64,000 nt of DNA from positions 124,001 to 188,000 of the forward strand of contig JAJEEO010000011.1 of NCBI GenBank assembly GCA_022820925.1. The letters run 5' to 3'. Both the position numbers and the translations under genes were made by a program. Under the pieces are notes generated by a model. The model was given only the letters and a program-made list of their open reading frames with translations, was not told the DNA's origin and did not search any database. Of this stretch, positions 36,079-44,611 are shown piece after piece (positions within the stretch are counted from its first letter, which is position 1; every line of letters begins with the position of its first letter). This stretch comes from Acidimicrobiia bacterium. Its GTDB lineage: Bacteria; Actinomycetota; Acidimicrobiia; Acidimicrobiales; Poriferisodalaceae.

Positions 36079-37320
36079 CTATCGGCCCGGCAGCACGATG
36101 ACACCCTGATCTCGCATCGCGTCGATCTCGTCGTCGGCGTAGCCGAGCTCGCTGAGAATCTCGACCGCGTGCTGGCCCAGCAGCGGGGCATGGCGGCGCA
36201 GCCGGGTCGGTGTCGCCGAGTAGACCACCGGGTCAGCCACGTAGCGGTACGCCCCTTCGGTGGGATGGGTTGAGATGCTGACGAGACCCACGGCGGCGAG
36301 CTGAGGATCTGCGTCGAGGTCTGCCAAGTCCATGACCCTCGCGGCCGGGATCGAGTGGGTGTCGCAGTAGGCGATCCACTCGTCGGTGGTGCGGCGCACC
36401 GAGAGCTCTCCGAACAGCGCGTACAGCTCGTCGATGTGCGCGATCCGCGAGTTGTGATCGGCGAAGCGCGGATCGTCGGCCAGCTCGGGTCGCTCGACGA
36501 ACGCGAAGAAGGCTCGGTACTGCGCATCGTTGTAGGGCAGCAGGCACACCCAGCCGTCGGCTGTGGGGTAGGGACGCCGGTGCGGCGTGAGCAGCCGGTC
36601 ATAGCCGAACGGTCCCTCGGGCGGTTCGAACACGGCGCCGCGGTAATGCTCCACCAGGTTGAAGGCCACCATCGTCTCGAACATGGGCACTTCGATGGTC
36701 TGTGCCACACCGGTCCGTTCCCGATGGAAGAGCGCCGCGAGCACAGCTTCCACCACATGCAGCCCGGTGACCTTGTCGGCGATCACTGAGGGAACGAAGC
36801 CAGGTTCGCCTGCGATGCGGCCGATCAGGTTCGACAGGCCGGATGCAGCTTGGATGGCGTCGTCGTACGCCGCCTTGTCGCGGTAGGGGCCACCGCTGCC
36901 GTAGCCGTTCGCACGGCAGCAGATGAGTTGCGGATGCTGTGCGCGCAGAGAGTCGGCGTCGAGGCCGAGGCGTTCGAGTGCGGCAGCACGCATGTTGGTG
37001 ATCAGCACGTCGGAGCTCGCAAGCAGCCGCTGCATGGCCGCACGGCCGGCCTCGGACTTGAGGTCCAGAGCCAGCGAGCGCTTGTTGCGCTGGATGTTGA
37101 GGCTGAAGCCGGACATGCCGGCGGATCGGGCAGGCAGACCGTTGCGCGTGGAGTCGCCGTCCAGCGATTCGACCCTGATCACGTCGGCGCCGTGATCTCC
37201 CAGCATCCGGCATGCCATCGGCCCCATCAGCACGGTGGTCAGATCGACCACGCGTATGCCATCGAGGGCTCCGTCCGATTCGTTGGCGGCCGCGGCGGCA
37301 GTGCCTGCAGTGTCTGGCAT
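36079..37320 (-). CDS. CoA-transferase family III (CaiB/BaiF)
   Basis: A complete 413-residue family III CoA transferase. The N-terminal fold shows GIRVVDLTTVLMGPMACRMLGDHGADVIRVE (21-51) and NIQRNKRSLALDLK. The catalytic aspartate is probably D153 in KAAYDDAIQAASG. The C-terminal half has the usual EIPMFETMVAFN-like and GWVCLLPYNDAQYRAFF segments. It is only distantly similar to the copy at the left end of the window. The gene is preceded on the same strand by a small membrane-protein gene with a 12-base gap, so the two may be cotranscribed. Acyl substrate unknown. Confidence 0.9.
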   Translation of the reverse strand: MPDTAGTAAAAANESDGALDGIRVVDLTTVLMGPMACRMLGDHGADVIRVESLDGDSTRNGLPARSAGMSGFSLNIQRNKRSLALDLKSEAGRAAMQRLLASSDVLITNMRAAALERLGLDADSLRAQHPQLICCRANGYGSGGPYRDKAAYDDAIQAASGLSNLIGRIAGEPGFVPSVIADKVTGLHVVEAVLAALFHRERTGVAQTIEVPMFETMVAFNLVEHYRGAVFEPPEGPFGYDRLLTPHRRPYPTADGWVCLLPYNDAQYRAFFAFVERPELADDPRFADHNSRIAHIDELYALFGELSVRRTTDEWIAYCDTHSIPAARVMDLADLDADPQLAAVGLVSISTHPTEGAYRYVADPVVYSATPTRLRRHAPLLGQHAVEILSELGYADDEIDAMRDQGVIVLPGR

Positions 37321-37331
37321 GAAATCCTCGT

Positions 37332-37670
37332 CTACTCACTCGGTGCGGCTGCAGCTGCCTGGCGCTCCTCGCGCTCAGCAGCCTTGATGCCGTGGCTCAT
37401 GACGATGGTGGGAGCGAGCAGCATCGAACCCACCACGAGCGCCACGGCGATGAGTGTGCTCAGCAGAGGTGTGTAGCCCCAACGGATGCCCACTGCACCG
37501 AGCGCCAGCGACAAGAGATACAGGCCGTAGCCGGTTCGCTGGCCGAGACTGGTGATCCGCTTGAGCCGTGCCCGCCGGGCAAGGACCTCGTCGAAGGGTT
37601 GATCTGCCGACCCGGCGGTGCCCCGACGGCTGTCGGACCCCTCGCCCCGAGACTCGCCGCCGTCAGCCAC
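37332..37670 (-). CDS. Small two-helix membrane protein, unknown function
   Basis: A 112-residue protein. An acidic, disordered N-terminus (to about residue 30) and a basic segment (LARRARLKRITSLGQRTG) precede two membrane helices at about 52-66 (LYLLSLALGAVGIRWGY) and 70-92 (LLSTLIAVALVVGSMLLAPTIV). A Glu/Arg/Ala tail follows. The N-terminus is likely cytoplasmic. GTG at 37670 is the best start; the frame is open much further upstream but overlaps the DUF5317 gene in a different phase. Such short actinobacterial membrane proteins are poorly characterised. Confidence 0.6.
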   Translation of the reverse strand: MADGGESRGEGSDSRRGTAGSADQPFDEVLARRARLKRITSLGQRTGYGLYLLSLALGAVGIRWGYTPLLSTLIAVALVVGSMLLAPTIVMSHGIKAAEREERQAAAAAPSE

Positions 37671-37699
37671 CGTCCCATTATCTCGGGACGCGGCGGCGC

Positions 37700-38581
37700 T
37701 CAGGCTCCGAAGAGCTGCGGTTCGTGCGTCTCGGTGGGTTCGCCTGAGATGTCGCCGCCGGCATCGGCCGATTCGTGGGGCCACGGCGCTGGTGCGGGCC
37801 ACGGCGCCGGCTCGACGCGTGATGCCCAGGCGGGTTCGGTGTGTGCAGGCACCGCAGCGGGCGCCACTGGAGCGGCTGTCGCCGGAGCGTTCGCTGGCTG
37901 CGGGGCCACGGCATCGTCGACCAGTGGGGGGTTCTCCAGGGTCGTGGATTGTGCGGCCGGCCTGAGCACGACGGTTTGATCGTCGAAGTCGTCGTAGCCG
38001 CCTTGCGGGACTGCCGCGAGCCGATGAGCCGCCCCGGCGGCGGGCCACATGAGGCGGAACCCGACATTGGCCAAGCCCGCGGCGGTCACCATGTCTCCGA
38101 GCGTGATGACGTCTCGCAGCGGTGCGAGCGGTATCGCGCCTCCGAGCCACGCGGCGATCGTGGCGTCGCCTGACCAGCGACGGGCGGTGCCGAGCAGCAC
38201 CCGGTCGAGCCCGTCGTAGTCGATGATGCCGGAGGCCACGACCGCGCTCTCGCTGACCGGCAGGTAGCCGTTCAGCAGCAGGACAGCGAGGTTGGCGGAG
38301 ATCCCGACAGCGGCAATCAGCGCGCCGGTGATGTGCCGGTTGAGCACGCAGCTCGCGAGCAACAGGGCCAGCGACACTCCGAGAGCGAAGCGGCCGGCGA
38401 GCATGTTGGTGTCCAGAGCGACGGCAAGCGACAGGACAGCGCCGAGCGCGAGCACCGGCCAGTGGTTGACCTGCAGCACGCGGAGCCTCACGAAGATGTC
38501 GCGTGGCTCCGTGCCCCTCAGCAACGAGACGGCAAAACCGATACCCAAACCTGCAGCTGTCACGAGGACGATAAAGAACAC
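37700..38581 (-). CDS. DUF5317-like membrane protein
   Basis: About 293 residues. The N-terminal ~190 residues contain roughly five membrane helices. DUF5317 hallmarks are visible: a first helix ending in SLLRGTEPRDIFVRLRVL, LLLNGYLPVSESAVVASG (compare the family's NGGxMPVSxxAL), and PLAPLRDVITLGDMVTAAGLANVGF. The C-terminal ~100 residues are Pro/Ala/Glu-rich and cytoplasmic or disordered. I propose the GTG at 38581 because it puts the first helix at the N-terminus as in relatives. In-frame ATG at 38776 would add 65 non-membrane residues and run into the divergent biotin-carrier gene. Function unknown. Confidence 0.65.
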   Translation of the reverse strand: MFFIVLVTAAGLGIGFAVSLLRGTEPRDIFVRLRVLQVNHWPVLALGAVLSLAVALDTNMLAGRFALGVSLALLLASCVLNRHITGALIAAVGISANLAVLLLNGYLPVSESAVVASGIIDYDGLDRVLLGTARRWSGDATIAAWLGGAIPLAPLRDVITLGDMVTAAGLANVGFRLMWPAAGAAHRLAAVPQGGYDDFDDQTVVLRPAAQSTTLENPPLVDDAVAPQPANAPATAAPVAPAAVPAHTEPAWASRVEPAPWPAPAPWPHESADAGGDISGEPTETHEPQLFGA

Positions 38582-38745
38582 CGCGCACTGACAGTACCGA
38601 GCGGTCCGCGCGGGCTCGGGGATGGTCTCGACCCCGGCAATCCGACACAGGCAGCCGACGCTCGCAGCCCATCCCGGGCGGTCGTGCGTCGCCTCGGTTA
38701 GCTTTGCGCCGGCCAATTGCTCCCCGCAGCCGCAGGAGGCACGAC

Positions 38746-38964
38746 GTGCTGGACGTCCGAGCTGAGTTGACCGCAACAGTATGGAAGGTGGTCGCCGAGG
38801 TGGGATCCGTCGTGGCCGCCGGCGACGAACTGCTCATCCTCGAGTCCATGAAGATGGAGATCCCGGTGACGGCTCCCGAAGGCGGCACGCTGGCGGAGAT
38901 GAATGTGGCCGAGGGCGACGCAGTCGCTGAGGGCGACGTGCTCGCGGTGGTGGCGACCGCGTGA
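38746..38964 (+). CDS. Stand-alone biotin/lipoyl carrier protein
   Basis: A 72-residue single-domain biotinyl carrier. The biotinylation motif ESMKME is at 33-38 with K36 as the attachment lysine. Flanking TVWKVVAEVGSVVAAGDELLILE and APEGGTLAEMNVAEGDAVAEGDVLAVV form the two symmetric halves of the hammerhead. AGGAGG at 38734-38739 supports the GTG at 38746. It would carry CO2 for a biotin-dependent carboxylase, but no biotin carboxylase or carboxyltransferase gene is nearby. It lies about 60 bases before ccmA. Confidence 0.85.
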   Translation: MLDVRAELTATVWKVVAEVGSVVAAGDELLILESMKMEIPVTAPEGGTLAEMNVAEGDAVAEGDVLAVVATA

Positions 38965-39026
38965 TTTCGGGCGGCTCGTCGTCGGGGAGCCGACGAAGGC
39001 GAAGCCACCCGTAGCCTTGGCACTCC

Positions 39027-39707
39027 GTGGGAGCTGCCGTTGCCTTCGAGGGCGTCGTGGCCCTGTTGGACCGCTTTCCTGCGCTGGCGGGAGTGGACCT
39101 CAGCGTGGAGAGCGGCGAGATGGTCTGCCTAAGAGGTCCCAACGGGGCCGGGAAGACCACCCTGCTGCGGACCTGCGCGGGCCTCGTACCTCTGCGCGGT
39201 GCGCGGGCCGAAGTGCTCGGCTTCGACCTCATCGCCGATCGGCGCACTGTTCGCCGTCACGTCGGCTTGCTGGGGCACCGGACTCCGCTCTACGGCGATC
39301 TGCGGGTCGACGATCAGCTGCGTCACTGCGCTGCGCTCCACTGTGCCTCCGATGCCGAAGCTTCGGCGGCGGCCGAACGGTTCTCGCTGGAGGGCCGCCT
39401 GATGGGGGTCGCGATCCGACGGCTCTCTGAGGGCCAGCAGCGGCGCGTGGCGCTGGCTTGCTTGACCATCGCCCGCCCGCAACTGTGGCTGCTCGACGAA
39501 CCGCACGCCGGACTTGACCGCACCAGCCGCGATGCGCTCGACGAGCTGCTCGGTGACGCCGTGACAGCCGGGGCGACGGTCATGTTCGCAACCCACGAAA
39601 CGGACAGCGCTCGCCTCGCAGCCGCCCGGCAGGTGACGCTCGCCGGCGGCCGAGTCTCGATGAGTGCTCCAGCACCCGGCGCGGGCAGTTCAGCCGATGT
39701 GGCGTGA
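39027..39707 (+). CDS. ccmA: Heme exporter ATP-binding protein CcmA
   Basis: A 226-residue ABC ATPase that powers release of holo-CcmE in System I cytochrome c maturation. Walker A GPNGAGKTT is at 37-45, the signature LSEGQQRRVALA at 133-144 and Walker B LWLLDEPHAGLD at 153-164. The short LSEGQ(Q)RR form and the CcmB gene directly downstream (11-base overlap) identify it as CcmA rather than a generic ATPase. GTG start at 39027. It is the first gene of an eight-gene ccm operon. Confidence 0.9.
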   Translation: MGAAVAFEGVVALLDRFPALAGVDLSVESGEMVCLRGPNGAGKTTLLRTCAGLVPLRGARAEVLGFDLIADRRTVRRHVGLLGHRTPLYGDLRVDDQLRHCAALHCASDAEASAAAERFSLEGRLMGVAIRRLSEGQQRRVALACLTIARPQLWLLDEPHAGLDRTSRDALDELLGDAVTAGATVMFATHETDSARLAAARQVTLAGGRVSMSAPAPGAGSSADVA

Positions 39708-40365
39708 GGTCTGGTTGATCTGCCGGAAGGACCTGACCGTCGAGCGACGTGCGCGCGTCACGCTGATCCAGATCGTGCCGACCGTGCTCCTCATTCTCGT
39801 CGTGTTCGCCTTCGCGTTCGATGCGAATCCGTCGCTGCTGGGCGCCGGGGCAGGCGGATTGTTCTGGGTGGCTGTTCTCTTCGGGGCTGTGCTCGGCGCC
39901 AAACGCAGCTTTGACATCGAAGCCGAGGGCGGGAACCTCGACGCACTCCGGCTCGGCGGGCTCTCCCCTGCGGCCATCCTGTGGGGCAAGGCCATGGCGC
40001 TGGCCGTCCAGATGGCGGCAGTCGCAGTGTTCACCGCTGCAGGGCTCGTGGTGCTGTTCTCGGTCACCGTCACCGACTGGCCTCTGCTCCTCACAGCGGC
40101 CGTCTGCGGTACGGCTGCATTTGCGATCTGCGGGTGCCTGTACGGGGCAATGACGGTAGGGCTGCGGTCCGCCGATACCCTGCTTCCGCTGCTGCTGATA
40201 CCGGTGGCAGCACCGGTGCTCTTGGCCGGAACCCGAGCGTTCGACGTGGCGCTGGGGACCAGCGCCGACCAAGGCTGGAGCTGGACAGCGCTGCTTGCGG
40301 TAGTGCTCATCACCTACGTCGCAGTGGGCTGGGCGGCTGCCGGCCCGCTGCTGGAAGACGCCTGA
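39697..40365 (+). CDS. ccmB: Heme exporter membrane protein CcmB
   Basis: A 222-residue membrane protein with six hydrophobic segments. The N-terminus WREVWLICRKDLTVERRAR matches the cytoplasmic lead of CcmB, followed by PTVLLILVVFAFAF and the FDIEAEGGNLDALRL loop. It partners CcmA. The ATG at 39697 lies inside the end of ccmA, giving an 11-base overlap. An earlier in-frame ATG (39664) is unlikely. Confidence 0.88.
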   Translation: MWREVWLICRKDLTVERRARVTLIQIVPTVLLILVVFAFAFDANPSLLGAGAGGLFWVAVLFGAVLGAKRSFDIEAEGGNLDALRLGGLSPAAILWGKAMALAVQMAAVAVFTAAGLVVLFSVTVTDWPLLLTAAVCGTAAFAICGCLYGAMTVGLRSADTLLPLLLIPVAAPVLLAGTRAFDVALGTSADQGWSWTALLAVVLITYVAVGWAAAGPLLEDA

Positions 40366-40373
40366 ATCTCCTG

Positions 40374-41216
40374 ATGATCGAGACCCCTGAGCCCGACCTT
40401 CGCCGGCAGGCCCAGCGAGCCGGATCCGTGTCGATGACGGGCAGCGTCGCGACCCGCGTGCTCGGGGCCATCGGGCTCGCCGCAGCGGCGGTGATGGCGA
40501 TCCTGGCGCTGTGGGTCTCGCCTGCCGATGCCGTGCAGGGCGACGCGGTGCGGCTGATGTACGTGCACGTGCCCTCGATCTGGGTCGCGTACGGCAGCTT
40601 CGTGCTGACTGCGTTCGCCAGCGCGCGTGTGCTGTGGCGGACTCGCAGCGGTGCTGGGGGCACCGAGGGTGTCATCGCGGACCGCCAGGCGCGGCACTGG
40701 GACCGGGTCGCCGGCGCTGCGGCCGAGCTCGGCGTGATGTTCACCGGGCTCACACTGGTGACTGGCTCCCTGTGGGGCAAGGTGACCTGGGGTACCTACT
40801 GGCAGTGGGACGCACGATTGACCACCACCGTCCTGCTGTTCGTGACCCATCTCGGGTACTTGGCATTGCGGCGGCTCCCCGCCGAGTCGCGGGCCCGCGC
40901 TCGGCGATCGGCGGTGATGGCCCTCATTGCGGTGGTCAACCTGCCCATCGTCCACTACTCGGTGGACTGGTGGCGCACACTGCACCAGGAAGCCAGCCTG
41001 GAGATCGGAATTGGCGGCGACCGGAACTACAGCGGCGAGATGTACTGGACGCTCCTGTACTCCTGGGCCACCTTCACCCTCATCGCGCTGTGGATCGGCA
41101 TCCACCGCTACCGGGTACTGCGCCTCGAAGAGCTCGCCGAGGAAGCCGCGCTGGAAGAACTGCTCTCGGTGCGTCGCAGTGAGCCCAGCCACGACGAACC
41201 GGTGACAGAGCGATGA
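40374..41216 (+). CDS. ccmC: Heme transporter/ligase-type protein CcmC
   Basis: A 280-residue membrane protein of the heme-handling family. The tryptophan-rich WWD domain is SLWGKVTWGTYWQWDARLT (132-150). Flanking heme-ligand histidines are H65 (LMYVHVPSIW) and H194 (NLPIVHYSVDWW). Six membrane helices are expected and visible. CcmC hands heme to CcmE. ATG at 40374 follows the ccmB stop by 8 bases. Confidence 0.93.
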   Translation: MIETPEPDLRRQAQRAGSVSMTGSVATRVLGAIGLAAAAVMAILALWVSPADAVQGDAVRLMYVHVPSIWVAYGSFVLTAFASARVLWRTRSGAGGTEGVIADRQARHWDRVAGAAAELGVMFTGLTLVTGSLWGKVTWGTYWQWDARLTTTVLLFVTHLGYLALRRLPAESRARARRSAVMALIAVVNLPIVHYSVDWWRTLHQEASLEIGIGGDRNYSGEMYWTLLYSWATFTLIALWIGIHRYRVLRLEELAEEAALEELLSVRRSEPSHDEPVTER

Positions 41217-41383
41217 CGTGGGCGGCCAATGTCTTCAGCGGTTACGCCTTGACCGCGGCGGCGGTGGTCGCCTATGCGACCTGGGTGGTGCGCCGTGGCC
41301 GTGTGCTCGGCCGTGACCTCGGCATCGGCCCCGCGGGAGCCGGCACAGATCCGGGCCGGTCGCATCCGGAAACCAGCCAGTGA
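41213..41383 (+). CDS. ccmD: CcmD-like small single-helix membrane protein
   Basis: A 56-residue gene. MTWAANVFSGYALTAAAVVA leads into one membrane helix (about 9-25) and a basic stretch VVRRGRVLGRDL, the layout of CcmD, which stabilises the CcmABC-E complex. ATG at 41213 overlaps the ccmC stop (ATGA) and its own stop overlaps the ccmE GTG (GTGA at 41380-41383). Position between ccmC and ccmE is the conventional ccmD slot. Sequence conservation in CcmD is low, so the call rests on size, topology and position. Confidence 0.75.
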   Translation: MTWAANVFSGYALTAAAVVAYATWVVRRGRVLGRDLGIGPAGAGTDPGRSHPETSQ

Positions 41384-41943
41384 CCGATCTCAGCCCCCGT
41401 CATCTCCTGCCCGCCGAGCCAGATCGAGCCGACGCGCGCCGCGTGCTCGGCCGTCGCCGCAAGGCGATGATCGTCGGCTTTGTGGTGCTGCTGGTGATCG
41501 CAGCCGGAGCGGCCACGGTCGCGGGGCTGCGCAATGCGACGCTGTTCTTCCGCAATGCGGACGAGGCCATTGCAGAGCGGGTCGAACTGGGTGACCGCCG
41601 CTTTCGCCTGCAAGGGCGGGTGGTGCCGGCGTCGGTGGCGGTGGACACCGGAGTGACCACCTTCGAGGTGATCCACAACTGCGCATCGGTTTCGGTGCGT
41701 CACAGCGTCGATCCGCCCGACCTGTTCGAGTCGCCCTGGATTCCCGTGGTGCTCGAGGGCCGCTGGGTGCAAGGTGACGTCGTGACAGTGGCGGGCCGCG
41801 ACACTCATTTCTTCTCGAGCGACAACATGCTGGTGAAGCACACCAACGAGTACGTGGCGGCGAACGAAGACCGCGTGCCCGACCCGAACGAGCCTCCCGA
41901 GGGCTTCTTGGACGACTGCCCCTTTGAGGTGCCCCGGCTGTGA
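41380..41943 (+). CDS. ccmE: Heme chaperone CcmE
   Basis: A 187-residue periplasm-facing heme chaperone. One N-terminal membrane helix (about 30-50) anchors a beta-barrel OB domain. The heme-binding motif is H154-T-N-E-Y158 in LVKHTNEY, with H154 the covalent heme ligand. The archaeal/Desulfovibrio-like Cys variant is not used. The barrel part shows RFRLQGRVVPASV and VVLEGRWVQGDVV. GTG start overlaps the ccmD stop; the ccmF GTG overlaps its stop. Confidence 0.92.
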   Translation: MTDLSPRHLLPAEPDRADARRVLGRRRKAMIVGFVVLLVIAAGAATVAGLRNATLFFRNADEAIAERVELGDRRFRLQGRVVPASVAVDTGVTTFEVIHNCASVSVRHSVDPPDLFESPWIPVVLEGRWVQGDVVTVAGRDTHFFSSDNMLVKHTNEYVAANEDRVPDPNEPPEGFLDDCPFEVPRL

Positions 41944-43934
41944 TTGCCGTGCTGGGCACGCTCGGCGTGGCCATCGGCCTCGTCAGCGCGCTCGGCGGGG
42001 CTGCGACGCTCGTCGCAGCGAGGGTGCTGCGGCAGCCTGCGCGCTGCCGAGGGGCGCTGGCGTGGATCGCCGCCATGACGGCAGGCTGCGTGCTGGCCGT
42101 GGCTGCGATGGAGATAGCGCTGCTCAGCGACAACTTCTCGATCGCGTACGTCGCTCGCAACTCCACGATCGCAACACCGCTCATCTACAAGATCGCGACC
42201 CTGTGGGGAGCGCTGGAGGGATCGATCCTGTTGTGGATCCTGGTGCTGTGCGGTTACGTCGCGGCAGCGGCATGGCGCTTCCGAGCGCGCACCGCGGAGC
42301 CGACGGTGGCCTGGGCGCTGGCCGTGATGCTGGGTGTCTGCATCTTCTTCTTTGCGCTGCTCGCGGGTCCTGCGAATCCCTTCGCAACCCTCGCGGATCC
42401 GCCGCTTGACGGCGGCGGACTGAACCCGCTGCTGCGCAATCACCCGCTCATGGCCATCCATCCGGTGATGCTGTATCTCGGCTACGTCGGCTTCACCGTT
42501 CCCTTCGGGTTCGCCATCGCCGCGCTCGTCACCGGCCAGTTCGACACCCGATGGCTGGCCGACACCCGCCGCTGGACGCTCGTGGCCTGGGGCTGCCTGG
42601 GCACCGGGATCATGCTCGGCGCCTGGTGGTCATACGAGGTATTGGGCTGGGGCGGCTACTGGGCGTGGGATCCGGTGGAGAACGCCTCGCTGCTGCCGTG
42701 GTTGACCGCCACCGCGTTCGTGCACTCGCTCATCACCCAGCAGCGACGCCAGATGCTGCGGGTGTGGAACCTCTCGCTGCTCATCGTGACGTTTGCCTTG
42801 ACGATCTTCGGCACGTTCCTCACTCGATCAGGCGTGCTCGAATCGGTGCATGAGTTCAGCGAGTCGTCACTGGGGCCGATCCTGCTGGGCTTCTTCGGCG
42901 TCATCGTCGCGACTGGCGTGGCGCTGGTGGCATGGCGGGGCGAGGCCCTGCGCACCTCGGCCAGCCTGGGTTCGGTCTGGTCGCGCGAGGGCGCGTTCCT
43001 TGCCAACAACTTGCTGTTTGCCGTCGCGGCATTCGTGGTGCTGCTCGGCACCGTGTTCCCGCTCTTGGCAGAAGCGGTCTCGAATGAACGGCTGGCCGTC
43101 GGCCGGCCCTACTTCGACCGGATGCTGGCGCCGGTCGGCATCGCCCTGCTCGGGCTCATGGCGCTGTCGCCGGCGCTGAACTGGCGCGGCACGCCCGCCG
43201 AGACGCGTTCACGACGGCTGCTGTGGCCCGCGGCCGCCGGTGCGGTGACGATGGTGCTGTCGGTCTGGGCGGGCGCGCACGGTCTGTGGCAGGTCCTGGC
43301 CCTCGGGCTGGGCGGGTTCGTCATCGGCTCAGCGGTGCGGCTGCTGTGGCTGGGTGCTCGACGGAACGGCTGGCGCGGCCTGCTCGGGCGCACCGGCGGA
43401 GGAATGATCGCCCACATCGGCGTCGCCGTGATCGCCTTCGGGTTCATCGCGTCGAGCGCGTACGGGTCCGAGGGGGAGTTCTCGCTGGCGCCGGGAGAGT
43501 CCGGCACGGTCGCGGGTCACGAGGTCACCTACCTCGGACTGACAGACGGGATGGAGAACGGCAACCGGGTGGTGCGAGTCCGCGTGGAGGTGGAAGGCCG
43601 GGGTGTGTTCGAGCCCGCCGTGACGCGCTTCGCCGAATTCGGCCAGCCGATCTCGACGCCGTCGGTGGCGACGAGCCTCGTCGACGACGTCTACCTGTCG
43701 CTGGCGACGATTCCCGACGAAGGCAGCAGCGAAGTGGCGTTGCGGGTCCTCATCAAGCCGCTCGTGGCATGGATGTGGCTCGGCGGGGCCGTGCTGGCCG
43801 TCGGCGTTGCCGCGGCATTGGTTCCCACCCGGATCGGAGCACGGGACCGGATCCGCCGCCCCCCGAACGGTCGGGTCCTCGCCGGCGCCGCCCCCGATCA
43901 GGCTGGCTCCGATGCGGGGGATCCGAGCACGTGA
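41940..43934 (+). CDS. ccmF: Cytochrome c heme lyase subunit CcmF
   Basis: A 664-residue polytopic membrane protein with about 14 helices. The WWD domain GWGGYWAWDPVENASLLPWL is at about 236-255, preceded by WWSYEVL. Conserved histidines occur in LRNHPLMAIHPVMLYLG (168-181) and at H262. CcmF ligates heme from holo-CcmE to the CXXCH of apocytochrome c with CcmG and CcmH. A large C-terminal periplasmic domain (about 540-625) is present. GTG at 41940 overlaps the ccmE stop. Confidence 0.95.
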   Translation: MIAVLGTLGVAIGLVSALGGAATLVAARVLRQPARCRGALAWIAAMTAGCVLAVAAMEIALLSDNFSIAYVARNSTIATPLIYKIATLWGALEGSILLWILVLCGYVAAAAWRFRARTAEPTVAWALAVMLGVCIFFFALLAGPANPFATLADPPLDGGGLNPLLRNHPLMAIHPVMLYLGYVGFTVPFGFAIAALVTGQFDTRWLADTRRWTLVAWGCLGTGIMLGAWWSYEVLGWGGYWAWDPVENASLLPWLTATAFVHSLITQQRRQMLRVWNLSLLIVTFALTIFGTFLTRSGVLESVHEFSESSLGPILLGFFGVIVATGVALVAWRGEALRTSASLGSVWSREGAFLANNLLFAVAAFVVLLGTVFPLLAEAVSNERLAVGRPYFDRMLAPVGIALLGLMALSPALNWRGTPAETRSRRLLWPAAAGAVTMVLSVWAGAHGLWQVLALGLGGFVIGSAVRLLWLGARRNGWRGLLGRTGGGMIAHIGVAVIAFGFIASSAYGSEGEFSLAPGESGTVAGHEVTYLGLTDGMENGNRVVRVRVEVEGRGVFEPAVTRFAEFGQPISTPSVATSLVDDVYLSLATIPDEGSSEVALRVLIKPLVAWMWLGGAVLAVGVAAALVPTRIGARDRIRRPPNGRVLAGAAPDQAGSDAGDPST

Positions 43935-44611
43935 CCCCCTCCTCGGACGGCACGCCGAGCGCCGCACCGATCCGACAACGCGCTTGGGTGCGCATCAGTG
44001 CGGTGCTGGTCGGGCTCGTGGCCGCCGGCCTGGTGGCGCTGCTGGCGACGCGGGATGCAGACGGCGGCAGCATCCGCGCTGCCAGCCCGCTCATCGGCGA
44101 GCCGGTGCCGCACCTGCGGGGTGAACTCATCTGGCCGTCCGCGAACGCCATGGCGGCCGACGATGCCCAGCGCTTGCCTGGCGTGCGCACGGGTGTCGAC
44201 GGGGTGGCACGTTTCGACATCGATGCTGCAGCGCCCAGATGGGTGCTCGTCAACTTCTACGCGTCATGGTGCGTGCCCTGCGAGCGCGAGCACCCGGCGC
44301 TTGAGGAGTGGGCCGAGCGCCATCGCTTCGACGGGGCCGTTGTCGCTGTGCCGTTCGGCGACCGGACAGCCGATGCCATCGCGTTCTACGAGCGGCTCGG
44401 CGGCAACTGGGCGGTCATCGACGATCCCGATGCCCGCTGGGCGGTGTCCTTCGGCGTGCTGCGGCCGCCCGAGTCATTCCTGATCACGCCAGATGGCGTC
44501 GTGGCTGCACGCTGGCAGGGTCAGATCAGCGCCGACGATCCCGACGATGTGATCGCGTTGCTGGTGGGTGCGGCGAGCGCCAGTCAGCCAGCGCTCCCGG
44601 CGGAATCATGA
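43931..44611 (+). CDS. ccmG: Thiol:disulfide oxidoreductase CcmG (DsbE/ResA type)
   Basis: A 226-residue membrane-tethered thioredoxin. One signal-anchor helix at about 21-40 precedes the thioredoxin fold. The active site is W113-CVPC-E within VNFYASWCVPCEREHPAL. The cis-Pro region is RPPESFLITPDG. It reduces the apocytochrome CXXCH or CcmH cysteines. The insert GELIWPSANAMAADDAQRLPG before the active site is longer than in E. coli CcmG. GTG start overlaps the ccmF stop. Confidence 0.92.
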   Translation: MTPSSDGTPSAAPIRQRAWVRISAVLVGLVAAGLVALLATRDADGGSIRAASPLIGEPVPHLRGELIWPSANAMAADDAQRLPGVRTGVDGVARFDIDAAAPRWVLVNFYASWCVPCEREHPALEEWAERHRFDGAVVAVPFGDRTADAIAFYERLGGNWAVIDDPDARWAVSFGVLRPPESFLITPDGVVAARWQGQISADDPDDVIALLVGAASASQPALPAES

